Part shown: positions 52,685-63,400 of the stretch, piece after piece
How positions within the stretch are numbered: the stretch's first letter is position 1
Layout: each line of letters starts with the position of its first letter
Assembly (NCBI GenBank): GCA_964529415.1
Contig: CAZGWD010000014.1
Location: 29,317 to 93,316 of the forward strand
Direction: 5' to 3'
Origin: CAYMPH01 sp964529415
Lineage (GTDB): Bacteria; Spirochaetota; UBA4802; UBA5550
DNA length: 64,000 bases
Position numbers and translations under genes: made by a program
Notes under the pieces: model-generated
What the model was told of the DNA's origin: nothing
The model's database searches: none
The model's input: only the letters and a program-made list of their open reading frames with translations

Positions 52685-52690
52685 ATTATA
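52685..52690 (-). promoter_or_regulatory. Proximal TATAAT box upstream of tuf
   Basis: A perfect TATAAT on the minus strand 28 bases before the tuf ATG. A consensus -35 at 17 bases is missing; TTGGCT is 19 bases upstream. Initiation here would give a leader of about 20 bases. Confidence 0.4.
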
Positions 52691-52798
52691 GCTTTTATCG
52701 AATAATTCAAGCCAAAAGACTATCTTTTCTACTATTGAACACTAATCCCGATTTGCTTATTTTTATATGAATAATAAAGCAACTGAATACGAGGTTTA

Positions 52799-52830
52799 AG
52801 TATAAAAAAATTATATGCCTATTCTGTCAA
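52799..52830 (-). promoter_or_regulatory. Candidate distal tuf promoter
   Basis: TTGACA (52825-52830) on the minus strand with TATACT 20 bases on (52799-52804) or TTTATA at 18 bases. It begins directly after the hairpin that follows fusA, so tuf and the S10 run may be transcribed separately from fusA as well as by readthrough. Confidence 0.45.
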
Positions 52831-52831
52831 G

Positions 52832-52862
52832 AAAATTAATCAAAATTTTTCTGATTAATTTT
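52832..52862 (-). terminator. AT-rich terminator-like hairpin after fusA
   Basis: Perfect 11-base arms (AAAATTAATCA and its complement) around a 9-base loop, 10 bases after the fusA stop on the minus strand. The U-tract after it is short (TTTTC), so it is probably a leaky terminator. Confidence 0.5.
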
Positions 52863-52872
52863 TTTTTTTAAT

Positions 52873-54960
52873 TTAATATGATGTTCCCATCATTCTTGCA
52901 ACCAGTTTATCCATAACTTCCTTTGGAACCAGTTCAAATCTGAAAAATTTCAATGTATGGGATGCTCTACCCTGACTCATTGAACGTACGCTTGTTGCGT
53001 ACCCGAAAACTTCACTTAAAGGAACAAATGCGTCTATTACTTTTAAAGAGCCTCTAATATCTATTGATTCAATGCGTCCACGTCTGCCGTTTACATCATT
53101 TATGACATCACCGGTAAATTCATCAGGAACTACAATTTCAAGCTTCATAACAGGCTCCATAAGCGATGGAGCGGCTTTTTTTGCTCCATCACGCAATGCC
53201 TGAGCTGCGGCAATTCTATATGCCACATCTACAGAAATAGCTTCATTATATGAACCGCCGGAGAGAGTAACTTTAATATCATCCATTTTATATCCTGCAA
53301 TAACGCCGGAACCCATTGCATCCTTAACTCCTGATTCAATAAATGGAATTAAATTTTCAGGAATTTCTCCGGATTTCACTCCATTTTCAAATATCAGCCC
53401 AGTTCCAGGTAATGCCGGTTCAATATCCAGTTTTACATGGCCAAACTGTTCTTTTCCTGCAACCTGTCTTTCATATTTAAAATCAGAAGATGCGCTTTTT
53501 GTTATGGTTTCTTTATATGTTACCTGTGGTTTACCGACATTTGCCTGAATGTTAAATTCCCGCAATAGTCTATCCACTATAATTTCAAGATGCAGTTCCC
53601 CCATACCGGAAATAAGCATCTGGCCTGATTCTGAATCTGCGTTAACTTTAAATGTCGGATCTTCTTCTTCAAGACGTCTTAATGCAACAAGAAGTTTTTC
53701 CTGATCCGATTTTGTTTTTGGTTCTATAGCAATTGATATTACCGGCTCCGGAAAGTCCATTTTCTCAAGCAATATCGGGGCATTCTCGGTGCAAAGCGTA
53801 TCACCGGTTCTTACGTTTTTTAAGCCTATCAAAGCTACAATATCGCCTGTAAAAATCTCGCTGATTTCTTCCCTGTCGTTTGCGTGCATTCTTAAAAACC
53901 GATTAACCCTATCTTTTTTACCTGTAGTCAGATTCAGGATGCTTTCGCCTGATTTTAAATGCCCGGAATATACTCTTATATATGATAATTTCCCAACATG
54001 TGGATCAGACATTATTTTAAACACAAGGCCGCAGAATGATTCTTTATCCGACGCCTCTCTTGAAATAATTTCTTCCAGATTATTCGGATTATGACCTTCT
54101 ACTGGTTTAATATCTTTGGGTGAAGGCAGATAATCAACAACTGCATCAAGCACATGCTGAACGCCTTTGTTTTTCAGGGCTGTACCGCACATTACAGGAA
54201 AAACTGCTGATTGAATAGTAAGTTTTCTAACTGCAGCTATTATTGTTGCTTCATCAGGCTCAACGCCTTCAAGATATTTTTCCATTAATAAATCATCTGT
54301 TTCTGCAACTGCCTCAATAAGTTTTTCTCTGTAAATATTCGCTTTATCAATCAGATCAGCCGGAATTTCCGCAATTTCAATTTCTTCACCCTTGGCATCA
54401 TTCCAGAAATTTGCTTTCATTGTAACAAGATCTATAACACCGCGAAAAGTATCCTCAGCACCAATTGGGATCTGCAGCGGAAGTGGATTTGCGTAAAGCT
54501 TGGATTTAATCATATCAATGCAATTGTAAAAATCTGCACCTATACGGTCCATTTTGTTGATAAAACAGAGCCGGGGAATATTATATTTATCCGCCTGTCT
54601 CCATACAGTTTCAGTTTGAGACTGTACTCCGGAAACGCCGTCAAACACAGCAATAGCTGAATCGAGAACCCTTAAACTTCTTTCCACTTCAATTGTAAAA
54701 TCCACATGGCCTGGTGTATCTATAATATTTATTCTTGTATTTTTCCAGAAGCAGGTTGTAGCAGCAGCAGTAATAGTTATGCCTCTTTCTTTCTCCTGGA
54801 TCATCCAGTCCATTTCAGCAGTGCCTTCATGAACTTCACCGAGCTTGTGGGTTTTACCAGTGTAGAATAGAAATCTTTCGGTCAAGGTTGTCTTGCCTGC
54901 ATCAATATGTGCCATAATGCCGATATTTCTTGTTCTATTTAAAGGCAGTTCTCTTCCCAT
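52873..54960 (-). CDS. fusA: Elongation factor G
   Basis: A 695-residue translocase GTPase. 'NIGIMAHIDAGKTTLTERFLFYTG' (P-loop), 'ERGITITAAATTCFW', 'IIDTPGHVDFTIEVERSLRVLD' and 'NKMDRIGADF' define the G domain; domains IV-V end with 'PLSEVFGYATSVRSMSQGRASHTLKF'. GAAGG ribosome binding site. The length fits a canonical EF-G. Confidence 0.98.
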   Translation of the reverse strand: MGRELPLNRTRNIGIMAHIDAGKTTLTERFLFYTGKTHKLGEVHEGTAEMDWMIQEKERGITITAAATTCFWKNTRINIIDTPGHVDFTIEVERSLRVLDSAIAVFDGVSGVQSQTETVWRQADKYNIPRLCFINKMDRIGADFYNCIDMIKSKLYANPLPLQIPIGAEDTFRGVIDLVTMKANFWNDAKGEEIEIAEIPADLIDKANIYREKLIEAVAETDDLLMEKYLEGVEPDEATIIAAVRKLTIQSAVFPVMCGTALKNKGVQHVLDAVVDYLPSPKDIKPVEGHNPNNLEEIISREASDKESFCGLVFKIMSDPHVGKLSYIRVYSGHLKSGESILNLTTGKKDRVNRFLRMHANDREEISEIFTGDIVALIGLKNVRTGDTLCTENAPILLEKMDFPEPVISIAIEPKTKSDQEKLLVALRRLEEEDPTFKVNADSESGQMLISGMGELHLEIIVDRLLREFNIQANVGKPQVTYKETITKSASSDFKYERQVAGKEQFGHVKLDIEPALPGTGLIFENGVKSGEIPENLIPFIESGVKDAMGSGVIAGYKMDDIKVTLSGGSYNEAISVDVAYRIAAAQALRDGAKKAAPSLMEPVMKLEIVVPDEFTGDVINDVNGRRGRIESIDIRGSLKVIDAFVPLSEVFGYATSVRSMSQGRASHTLKFFRFELVPKEVMDKLVARMMGTSY

Positions 54961-55042
54961 ATTACACCTTCAAGTATTAAAGCATTACCCCGTTTGAATG
55001 CTACACTGATTTGCAGCAGATGTTGGCGAGGCCCATTAAAAC

Positions 55043-55074
55043 ATAAAATACCAGGTTAACGCCTGGTATTTTAT
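55043..55074 (-). terminator. Inverted repeat between rpsG and fusA
   Basis: Arms of 13 bases (core ATACCAGG / CCTGGTAT, AT extensions) around a 6-base loop, with TTTTATGTTTT following on the minus strand. It resembles an attenuating terminator within the str operon; readthrough must occur unless fusA has its own promoter. Confidence 0.55.
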
Positions 55075-55119
55075 CAATCCAAAATGATTTACCCTGTATA
55101 AAAAAGGGATTATATTATA

Positions 55120-55587
55120 CTACCATTTATAATGGGCAAAAGCCTTGTTGGCTTCAGCCATTTTATGGGTATCCTCTTTTTTCTTGATTGAAGAACCAGT
55201 ATTGTTATATGCATCTAAAAGTTCACCAGCAAGTTTCTGAAACATTGTTTTCTCACCGCGTTTTTTTGAATGAATAATAATCCATCTTATACCGAGAGCC
55301 TGTCTTCTTTCTGGTCTGATTTCTACAGGCACCTGATATGTGGCACCACCGACTCTTCTTGATTTTACCTCTACAACCGGTTTTACGTTTTCAAGCGACT
55401 GAATAAAAACTTCAACAGGATTTTTCTGTGTTTTTTTCTCAACAATTTCCATAGCCTTATAGAAATTTGTTTCTGAAACCCCCTTGTTGCCTGAATACAT
55501 CATACAGCTGATAAATTTCGCAACAAGCTTACTGCCAAATTTAGGATCCGGAAGATTTTCTCTTTTTACTGGTCTTTTCCTGCGCAT
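55120..55587 (-). CDS. rpsG: 30S ribosomal protein S7
   Basis: A 155-residue S7, nucleator of the 30S head and, in E. coli, the str-operon repressor: 'VAKFISCMMYSGNKGVSETNFYKAMEIVE', 'GGATYQVPVEIRPERRQALGIRWII', end 'HKMAEANKAFAHYKW'. Confidence 0.98.
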   Translation of the reverse strand: MRRKRPVKRENLPDPKFGSKLVAKFISCMMYSGNKGVSETNFYKAMEIVEKKTQKNPVEVFIQSLENVKPVVEVKSRRVGGATYQVPVEIRPERRQALGIRWIIIHSKKRGEKTMFQKLAGELLDAYNNTGSSIKKKEDTHKMAEANKAFAHYKW

Positions 55588-55701
55588 AAATTCCTCTTAA
55601 CAAAATATTATTTTAGAAAAATTGAAAATAATAATTCAAAATTTTCATTGATAGCACTGCATTTAACAATTCAGAAATTTTAAAACCTGTTAATCTGAAT
55701 T

Positions 55702-56076
55702 TTAAGCTTTCGGCCTTTTTGATCCATATTTGGATCTGCCTTTTCTTCTGTCATCCACGCCTAATGTATCAAGAGCACCCCTGATAATATGGTAACGCAC
55801 TCCAGGAAGATCTTTTACTCTACCGCCTCTTATTAATACTGCAGAGTGTTCCTGAAGATTGTGTCCAACACCCGGAATATAAGCAGTTACTTCTATTCCA
55901 TTTGTAAGCCTTACCCTTGCAACTTTTCTTAAAGCTGAATTTGGTTTTTTAGGTGTAAAAGTCATTACCCTTGTGCAGACACCTCTTTTTTGAGGGCATT
56001 GTTTCAAAGCAGGCGATTTGGATTTCTTTCTTTTCTGGTCTCTGCCTGTTTTTATGAGCTGATTTATTGTTGGCAT
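55702..56076 (-). CDS. rpsL: 30S ribosomal protein S12
   Basis: A 124-residue decoding-site protein. 'TPKKPNSALRKVARVRL' retains both lysines whose mutation gives streptomycin resistance, and 'GGRVKDLPGVRYHIIRGALDT' retains the conserved Asp and the downstream Lys, so no resistance change is seen. A 114-base gap before rpsG holds no gene. Confidence 0.98.
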   Translation of the reverse strand: MPTINQLIKTGRDQKRKKSKSPALKQCPQKRGVCTRVMTFTPKKPNSALRKVARVRLTNGIEVTAYIPGVGHNLQEHSAVLIRGGRVKDLPGVRYHIIRGALDTLGVDDRRKGRSKYGSKRPKA

Positions 56077-56151
56077 TTTAACTCCTGATATATTATATCT
56101 TTATATTTATCTTTACTTATATCATTTTTAAATAGATTCACATTTCAAGTG

Positions 56152-56180
56152 ATATCTTAAATTTTAACGATATTTGTCAA
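56152..56180 (-). promoter_or_regulatory. Candidate promoter for rpsL
   Basis: TTGACA (56175-56180), 17 bases, then AGATAT (56152-56157) on the minus strand, in the 120-base gap between rpoC and rpsL. The -10 box is weak; a str-operon promoter here would be usual. Confidence 0.4.
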
Positions 56181-56196
56181 CATAATTAATGATCTT

Positions 56197-59100
56197 TTAT
56201 TCTGCATCTACTATTTCTTCAACCGGAGGAGCTTCAATTGCTTCAGCAGCAGCTGTTTCCGGCAATCTATCAAGATCTCCAGGCTCATTCATATATATTT
56301 CAACATTCTGATATCTTCTTGCGCCAGTACCTGCAGGAATCAGATGACCGATAATTACATTTTCTTTTAATCCGCGAAGCTTATCTATTTTTCCTTTTAT
56401 TGCAGCATCAGTCAGAACTTTTGTTGTTTCCTGGAATGAAGCTGCTGATATAAAGGATTCAGTATTAAGCGCTGCTTTTGTAATACCCATAAGAATCGGG
56501 ATTGCAGTTGCAGGTTTTCCGCCTTCTTCAAGAACACGGTCATTTTCATCATTGAAATCGAATTTATCCGCAATCTGCTCAATAACAAAGTTTGAATCTC
56601 CTGAATCAGTAACTCTGACTTTTCTCAGCATCTGCCTTACGATTGTTTCAATATGCTTATCATTTATTAAAACTCCCTGAAGTCTGTAAACTTCCTGTAT
56701 TTCATTTACAAGGAATTTCTGAAGCTCTCTCGGGCCTTTAATCTTTAGAATTTCATGAGGATCAACAGGACCATCATCAATCTTTTCACCCTTGCTGATA
56801 ATATCACGATCCTGCACGCGTAAAAATTTTGATGCTCTGATGGAATATTCTTTTTCAGTTCCATCTTCGCCTGTAACAAGAATTTTTCTTTTATTTTTAA
56901 CTGTATCTCCGATTGAAACTGTTCCTTCAATTTCTGAAAGAGTAGCTGCTTCCTTAGGAGTTCTTGCTTCAAATAATTCAGCAACCCTTGGAAGACCTCC
57001 GGTAATATCCTTTGTTTTTTCTGCACCTCTTGGAATTTTTGCAAGTACAGTTCCAGCCTGAACCATATCTCCCTGAACAACCATTAAATGTGCGCCTTTA
57101 GGAAGAAGATATGTTATTGGTTCTTCGTGTCCGGCGTGAATGCTGACACGCGGCTGAAGTTTTTCAGTTTTATACTCAACAATTACTCTTTTAGTAACGT
57201 TCGTAGCAGGATCCAGTTCCTCTCTTAAACTCTTGTTAAGCTCAACATCAACAAACTCAACCTTACCGTCTATTTCTGTAAGAATAGGCTCGAACCATGG
57301 ATCAAAAAGAGCAAGAACTTCATGCTTATCGTAGAACTTGCCCTCTTTGGCAATAATCTCAGTACCTACGTTGATAGGAATTGAGTTCTGTTCCCCAAGT
57401 ATATAAACTTTCTTTTTATCAATTTTAACAAATCCCGGTTTTTCTGTTTTTACAGGCTCGCCGTCAAGAGTTGCTATTGTAATTCCTGTATAAACTTTAT
57501 CGCCATCATTAACCTTGAATTCAGGTTCACCTTTCAGGTTAATAATATCAATAACTCTCTGAACAATCATGTATCCCCTTCTGACAGAGATTGTTTTTTT
57601 CTCATCAGAACCTTTAGGAGAAGTTTTAATTATTTTAGATGTAATATCTTTTACGAATACATCATAGTTTAAGCGGATTTCACTTTCCTCAACACTTCTG
57701 GAAGCAATACCTCCAATGTGGAAAGTTCTCATCGTAAGCTGCGTTCCAGGCTGACCGATTGATTGCGCTGCAATGATGCCTACTGCTTCTCCAAGATCTA
57801 CATGTTTTGAAGTTGCAAGGTTTCTGCCGTAACATTTTGCGCAAACTCCATGTCTTGCATCGCAAGTCAGTACAGATCTGATCTCAATCATATCTATATT
57901 AAGTTCGTCGATAATAGTAGCAACTTCTTCTGTTATAATGCCATCAGCATTGCCAAGGATATCTCCTGTTACAGGGTGATTCAGATCATACAATAGAGTT
58001 CTTCCAACTGCTCTTGAACCGAGAGATTCAATGACCTCATCGCCCTCTTTGATCGGATAAAGATCTATACCCATGGTTGTTCCGCAGTCATTCATGGATA
58101 TTACAACATCCTGTGCAATATCAACAAGACGTCTTGTGAGATATCCTGCGTCAGCAGTTTTAAGAGCAGTATCCGCAAGTCCTTTTCTTGCTCCGTTGGT
58201 TGATATGAAATATTCAAGAACTGTAAGTCCCTCTTTAAAATTCGTTCTGATCGGAACCTCAATGATTTCACCGCTCGGTTTGGCCATCAGGCCCCTCATA
58301 CCTGCAAGCTGGCGGATCTGCTGCTTGCTTCCCCTTGCTCCTGACTGAGCCATTACATATATCGGATTAAAACCATTTGAATTTTTTGCCAGCTGCTCAA
58401 ACATTTTTTCAGCAATCTGCTCGTTGGCATTAGTCCAGAGGTTAATAACCCTGTTGTATCTCTCTTCGTTTGTTATAAAACCGTTTCTATATTCATTTTC
58501 AATTGCTTCAACTTTCTTGTCTTCCTTGACAATAATATCCTTTTTCTCTTCAGGAACAACAATATCATACATGGAAATAGTCGGAGCAAAATATGTTGAA
58601 TAGGTAAATCCTGCTGTTTTAATATCATCCAGCATTTTAACAGTTATTGTAGGGCCGTACTTTCTCAAAACATCGGAAATTATTTTTGATAGTCCTTTAT
58701 CATTAACCATGTGATTGATATAAGGATAATCCTCCGGCAGCAGCTTATTAAATAGAAGTCTGCCTGGAGTTGTTTCAACAAACTCATTTTTCTGCAGAAA
58801 TTTGATCTTTGATCTCATTTTAATCTGACCAAAATCAACTGCGCGCATTACATCATCCTGATCATCAAAAAACTTAATAGTTTCCTGAACAAGCTCAGTC
58901 ATTGCTGTAAGATAATAAATTCCAAGAACTATATCCTGGGATGGAGTTACAACCGGATGACCGTTTGCAGGAGATAACAGGTTGTTTGTTGACAGCATCA
59001 AGGTCCAGCACTCAAGCTGTGCCCGTGGAGATAAAGGAACGTGAACCGCCATCTGGTCACCGTCAAAGTCTGCATTGTACGCGTGACATACAAGAGGATG

Positions 59101-60444
59101 AAGCCGAATAGCTTTTCCTTCAACAAGAACCGGTTCAAAAGCCTGTATTCCAAGTCTGTGAAGTGTTGGAGCACGGTTAAGCAGAACCGGATGTTCGGAT
59201 ATTACCTCTTCAAGAACTTCCCAAACCTCCGGACGCTCATTCTCAACCATTTTTTTAGCTGATTTTATATTCTGAACATAATCGCGATCAACGAGTCTTT
59301 TCATAATAAATGGCTTGAATAACTCAATAGCCATTTTTTTCGGCAAACCGCACTGGTGAAGCTTCAGCTGAGGACCAACAACGATAACAGAACGTCCTGA
59401 ATAATCCACCCTTTTTCCGAGAAGGTTCTGTCTGAATCTTCCCTGCTTGCCCTTTAGCATATCTGACAATGATTTCAGAGGTCTGTTGCCCTTGCCTTTA
59501 ACAGCACGCTTTCTTCTGCTGTTATCGAAAAGAGCGTCAACAGCTTCCTGAAGCATTCTTTTTTCATTTCTTACAATAATTTCAGGAGCCCTAAGCATAA
59601 GCAGTCGCTTAAGCCTGTTATTTCTATTTATTACTCTTCTATATAAATCATTTAAGTCTGATGTTGCAAATCTTCCGCCGTCAAGCTGAACCATAGGTCG
59701 TAGTTCCGGCGGAATAACAGGAACAGCGTCCAGCACCATCCACTCAGGTTTATTTCCCGACTCTTTAAAAGACTCAATAATTTCAAGTCTCTTAATAAAT
59801 TTTTTATCTATTTTAGCATCTTTAGCAGATTTGGCGTGTATTTCAGCTCTCAAGAGTCTTGACTCTTCATCAAGATCAAGAGACATGAGGAGCTGCTTGA
59901 TTGCCTCAGCTCCCATGGCTGCTATAAATGTATCGCCATGCTTTTCATATATTTCATAGTAAAGCTCTTCATCAATGACTTTTCCTCTATAGATATCTTT
60001 ATACTCGTCCGATTTATCAATTTCGCCCGGATCAATAACAATATATTTTTCATAATAGAGAACCTGCTTCAGCTCGGTAACAGTAATATTGAGTATCAAT
60101 CCCATTCTTGAAGGAACTGATCTGTAATACCATATATGTGCAACAGGTGTAGCAAGCTCGATATGACCGCCGCGCTCTCTTCTTACTTTGTAATGGGTTA
60201 CTTCAACTCCGCATCTATCGCAGATTACGCCTTTGTATCTGATAGATTTGAATTTTCCGCAGTAGCATTCCCATTCTTTTGTTGTACCGAAAATTTTCTC
60301 GCAGAAAAGGCCTTCTCTTTCCGGTTTTAAAGTTCTGTAATTTATAGTTTCAGGCTTTTTAACTTCGCCGTAAGACCATTCACGGATAAGATCCGGGGAG
60401 GCGAGTTTAATCTGCATGGAGCTGAAATCATTGAAATCTCTCAT
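56197..60444 (-). CDS. rpoC: RNA polymerase beta' subunit
   Basis: A 1415-residue beta' subunit. The N-terminal zinc site uses Cys60, Cys62, Cys75 and Cys78. The catalytic magnesium triad is in 'NADFDGDQMAVH' (457-468). The bridge-helix/trigger-loop region includes 'QPGTQLTMRTFHIGG' and the second zinc site 'CDARHGVCAKCYGRN'. The tail is acidic. It follows rpoB by 17 bases. Confidence 0.99.
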   Translation of the reverse strand: MRDFNDFSSMQIKLASPDLIREWSYGEVKKPETINYRTLKPEREGLFCEKIFGTTKEWECYCGKFKSIRYKGVICDRCGVEVTHYKVRRERGGHIELATPVAHIWYYRSVPSRMGLILNITVTELKQVLYYEKYIVIDPGEIDKSDEYKDIYRGKVIDEELYYEIYEKHGDTFIAAMGAEAIKQLLMSLDLDEESRLLRAEIHAKSAKDAKIDKKFIKRLEIIESFKESGNKPEWMVLDAVPVIPPELRPMVQLDGGRFATSDLNDLYRRVINRNNRLKRLLMLRAPEIIVRNEKRMLQEAVDALFDNSRRKRAVKGKGNRPLKSLSDMLKGKQGRFRQNLLGKRVDYSGRSVIVVGPQLKLHQCGLPKKMAIELFKPFIMKRLVDRDYVQNIKSAKKMVENERPEVWEVLEEVISEHPVLLNRAPTLHRLGIQAFEPVLVEGKAIRLHPLVCHAYNADFDGDQMAVHVPLSPRAQLECWTLMLSTNNLLSPANGHPVVTPSQDIVLGIYYLTAMTELVQETIKFFDDQDDVMRAVDFGQIKMRSKIKFLQKNEFVETTPGRLLFNKLLPEDYPYINHMVNDKGLSKIISDVLRKYGPTITVKMLDDIKTAGFTYSTYFAPTISMYDIVVPEEKKDIIVKEDKKVEAIENEYRNGFITNEERYNRVINLWTNANEQIAEKMFEQLAKNSNGFNPIYVMAQSGARGSKQQIRQLAGMRGLMAKPSGEIIEVPIRTNFKEGLTVLEYFISTNGARKGLADTALKTADAGYLTRRLVDIAQDVVISMNDCGTTMGIDLYPIKEGDEVIESLGSRAVGRTLLYDLNHPVTGDILGNADGIITEEVATIIDELNIDMIEIRSVLTCDARHGVCAKCYGRNLATSKHVDLGEAVGIIAAQSIGQPGTQLTMRTFHIGGIASRSVEESEIRLNYDVFVKDITSKIIKTSPKGSDEKKTISVRRGYMIVQRVIDIINLKGEPEFKVNDGDKVYTGITIATLDGEPVKTEKPGFVKIDKKKVYILGEQNSIPINVGTEIIAKEGKFYDKHEVLALFDPWFEPILTEIDGKVEFVDVELNKSLREELDPATNVTKRVIVEYKTEKLQPRVSIHAGHEEPITYLLPKGAHLMVVQGDMVQAGTVLAKIPRGAEKTKDITGGLPRVAELFEARTPKEAATLSEIEGTVSIGDTVKNKRKILVTGEDGTEKEYSIRASKFLRVQDRDIISKGEKIDDGPVDPHEILKIKGPRELQKFLVNEIQEVYRLQGVLINDKHIETIVRQMLRKVRVTDSGDSNFVIEQIADKFDFNDENDRVLEEGGKPATAIPILMGITKAALNTESFISAASFQETTKVLTDAAIKGKIDKLRGLKENVIIGHLIPAGTGARRYQNVEIYMNEPGDLDRLPETAAAEAIEAPPVEEIVDAE

Positions 60445-60461
60445 CTCATATTTTCCTGTAA

Positions 60462-63400
60462 TTAGTTATTTTGCAGTGAATCAATTTTTATTTTACGCTT
60501 TGACTTGTTATAGCCATCGCTCCATTCCGCAATGCTTATCTCAACGCCCTGTTCGTCATAAACCCTGACATCAAGCGCGAGACCTCTTAATTCCTGAATA
60601 AGTACATTAAATGATTCAGGTATACCTGGAGTTGTTGTATTTATACCCTTGACAATAGCTTCGTAAATTCTTGCTCTTCCCAGCATATCATCAGATTTAA
60701 CAGTAAGAAGCTCCTGCAGCGTATAAGCTGCGCCGTAAGCTTCAAGCGCCCATACTTCCATCTCTCCAAGTCTCTGGCCGCCGAATTGAGCTTTACCACC
60801 AAGTGGCTGCTGTGTAACAAGTGAATAAGGTCCTGTTGACCTTGCGTGAATTTTATCATCAACCATGTGAGCAAGTTTAAGCATGTAGGAATATCCCACC
60901 ATGACCTCATGTTCAAAAGGTTTTCCTGTTCTGCCGTCATAAAGCACGGATTTGGAACTGACCGGAAGTCCTGCTTCTTTCAGCATTTCTCTGATCTTTT
61001 CTTCTTTTGCCCCGTCAAAAATCGGAGTTTCAGAAATGATTCCAAGCTCATGAGATGCCCAGCCAAGCTCAACTTCAAGAAGCTGTCCGAGGTTCATCCT
61101 GGATGGTACAGAAAGCGGATTTAAAACTATATCAATAGGCGTGCCGTCAGGCAGATAAGGCATATCGTATCTTGGTACTATTTTTGAAATAACGCCCTTA
61201 TTACCATGACGCCCTGCCATTTTATCACCGACAGAAATTTTTCTTTTATCAGCAATATAAACTTTTACCAGTTCTTCAACTCCCGGTGAAAGCTCATCCG
61301 CATTATCTCTTGTAAATCTTTTTACATCAATTACTATACCTTCAATACCGTTCGGAACCCTTAAAGATGTATCCCTTACTTCACGGGCTTTCTCTCCGAA
61401 AATTGAATGCAGCAGCTTATACTCAGGTGTAAGATCCTGCTCGCCTTTAGGAGTGACTTTACCTACAAGAATATCATCAGGCTTAACATAAGCACCCGGC
61501 CTGATAATACCATCTGCATCAAGATCCCTGAAAGCCTTCTCGCTGAGATTCGGTATGTCACGTGTTATTGTTTCACGGCCGAGCTTGGTTTCCCTTGCTT
61601 CAACCTCAAACTGCTCTATATGAATGGATGTATAAACATCCTCCTCAACAAGTCTTTCTGAAATTAAAATCGCATCCTCAAAATTATAACCCATCCATGG
61701 CATATATGCCACGAGAATATTCTTTCCAAGTGCAAGCCTGCCGTCATCTGTAGCTGGTCCGTCTGCAAGCACATCCCCTGCTTTAATTTTCTGGCCCTGT
61801 CGAACAATTGGCTTCTGATTAAAACATGTTCCCTGATTTGTTCTTTTGAACTTCAAAAGCGGATACTCATCAAAATCACCGCCGGAAGTTTTTATCAATA
61901 TATTATCCGCTTCAACTTTAACAACTTCACCGGATTTTTTTGCAACAATCAGAACCCCGGAATCTCTTGCAGCAAAAGGCTCCATTCCTGTTCCAACAAG
62001 CGGAGCTTCCTCAATTAAAAGCGGAACTGCCTGTCTTTGCATGTTTGATCCCATGAGCGCTCTGTTCGCATCATCATGCTCGAGAAAAGGAATAAGACAT
62101 GTTGATACTGAAAATATCTGCGATGGTGAAACGTCCATGAATTTAATCTCTTTAGGAGCTTTGTACGGAAAGTCCCCTCTATGTCTGCAGGGAATCAGAA
62201 CTTTCTGAAAAACACCCTTATCATCAATTTCCGCATTCGCCTGTGCTATATAGTGCTTGTCCTCTTCATTTGCTGTTAAAAATTCTATTCTATCAGTAAC
62301 TTCTCCGCCTTCAACAACCCTGTAAGGAGTTTCCAGAAAACCGTATTCATTGATTCTTCCATATGTACTTAAAGAAACAATAAGTCCGATATTCGGTCCC
62401 TCAGGAGTTTCAATAGGACACATACGGCCGTAATGTGAAGGATGTACATCCCGAACCTCAAAGCCGGCTCTTTCACGGGAAAGCCCGCCTGGTCCCAGAG
62501 CGTTAAGTCTTCTTTTATGTGTTAGTTCAGCAAGCGGATTTGTCTGGTCCATAAACTGTGAAAGCTGGCTTGAACCGAAAAATTCATTTATAACTGCAGT
62601 TATCGGCTTGATGCTGATAAGAGCCTGCGGTGTGATAATATCAAGATCCTGAATGCTCATCCTTTCACGGATAACCTTCTCCATTCTCTGAAGGCCAACC
62701 TTGATCTGATTCATAATAAGCTCACCAACAGACCTGATTCTTCTGTTTCCAAGGTGGTCAATATCATCAGTTCTTGTTGAAATAAATTCTTTTCCGCCTT
62801 CTTCCCTGCTTACGATTGAATAACCGTCTGCTTCAGCTATAAGATACAGAAGATATTTTATAGTATAAATTATATCGTCATTCTTCAGAACGAGTTCTTT
62901 TTTGCCGTATTTTTCAGGCTTTTCCATTCCATATAATTTACTGTTGATTTTATATCTTCCAACATCACCCAGACTATATGTCTTGGTATTGAAAAACATA
63001 TTATGGAAAAGATCTGTTGCATTTTCAAGCGGGTCGCCCGGCCTCATTGTTGAAAGTATAGCCATCAGAGAAAGATCTACCTGTGAATATGCTTCAAGAT
63101 CAACTTTTTTCCCGAGTTCTTTTTGAATATATTCTCTGCCCGCCTGAAGTGTTGAACTAAGATACGCATCCTCTTTTTTATTCGGAAAATCTATAACTTC
63201 AACTTTCTTAACGCCTTCTTCTTTCAAACGGTCAATTATGTCGATATTAATCCGCTCACCGACTTCGATTACGAGCTCCCCTGTCTCAGGATTTGCAACA
63301 TCGCCTGCAACTCTTCTTCCGTTAAGAGATTCGTAGTCAGCTTCGCTTTTAAGATTTATTATTTCTGTATTATAGAAAAGCTTAACAATTTCCTCATCAG

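Noticed and set aside
55702..56076. Streptomycin-resistance change in S12
   Set aside because: Both critical lysines are wild type.
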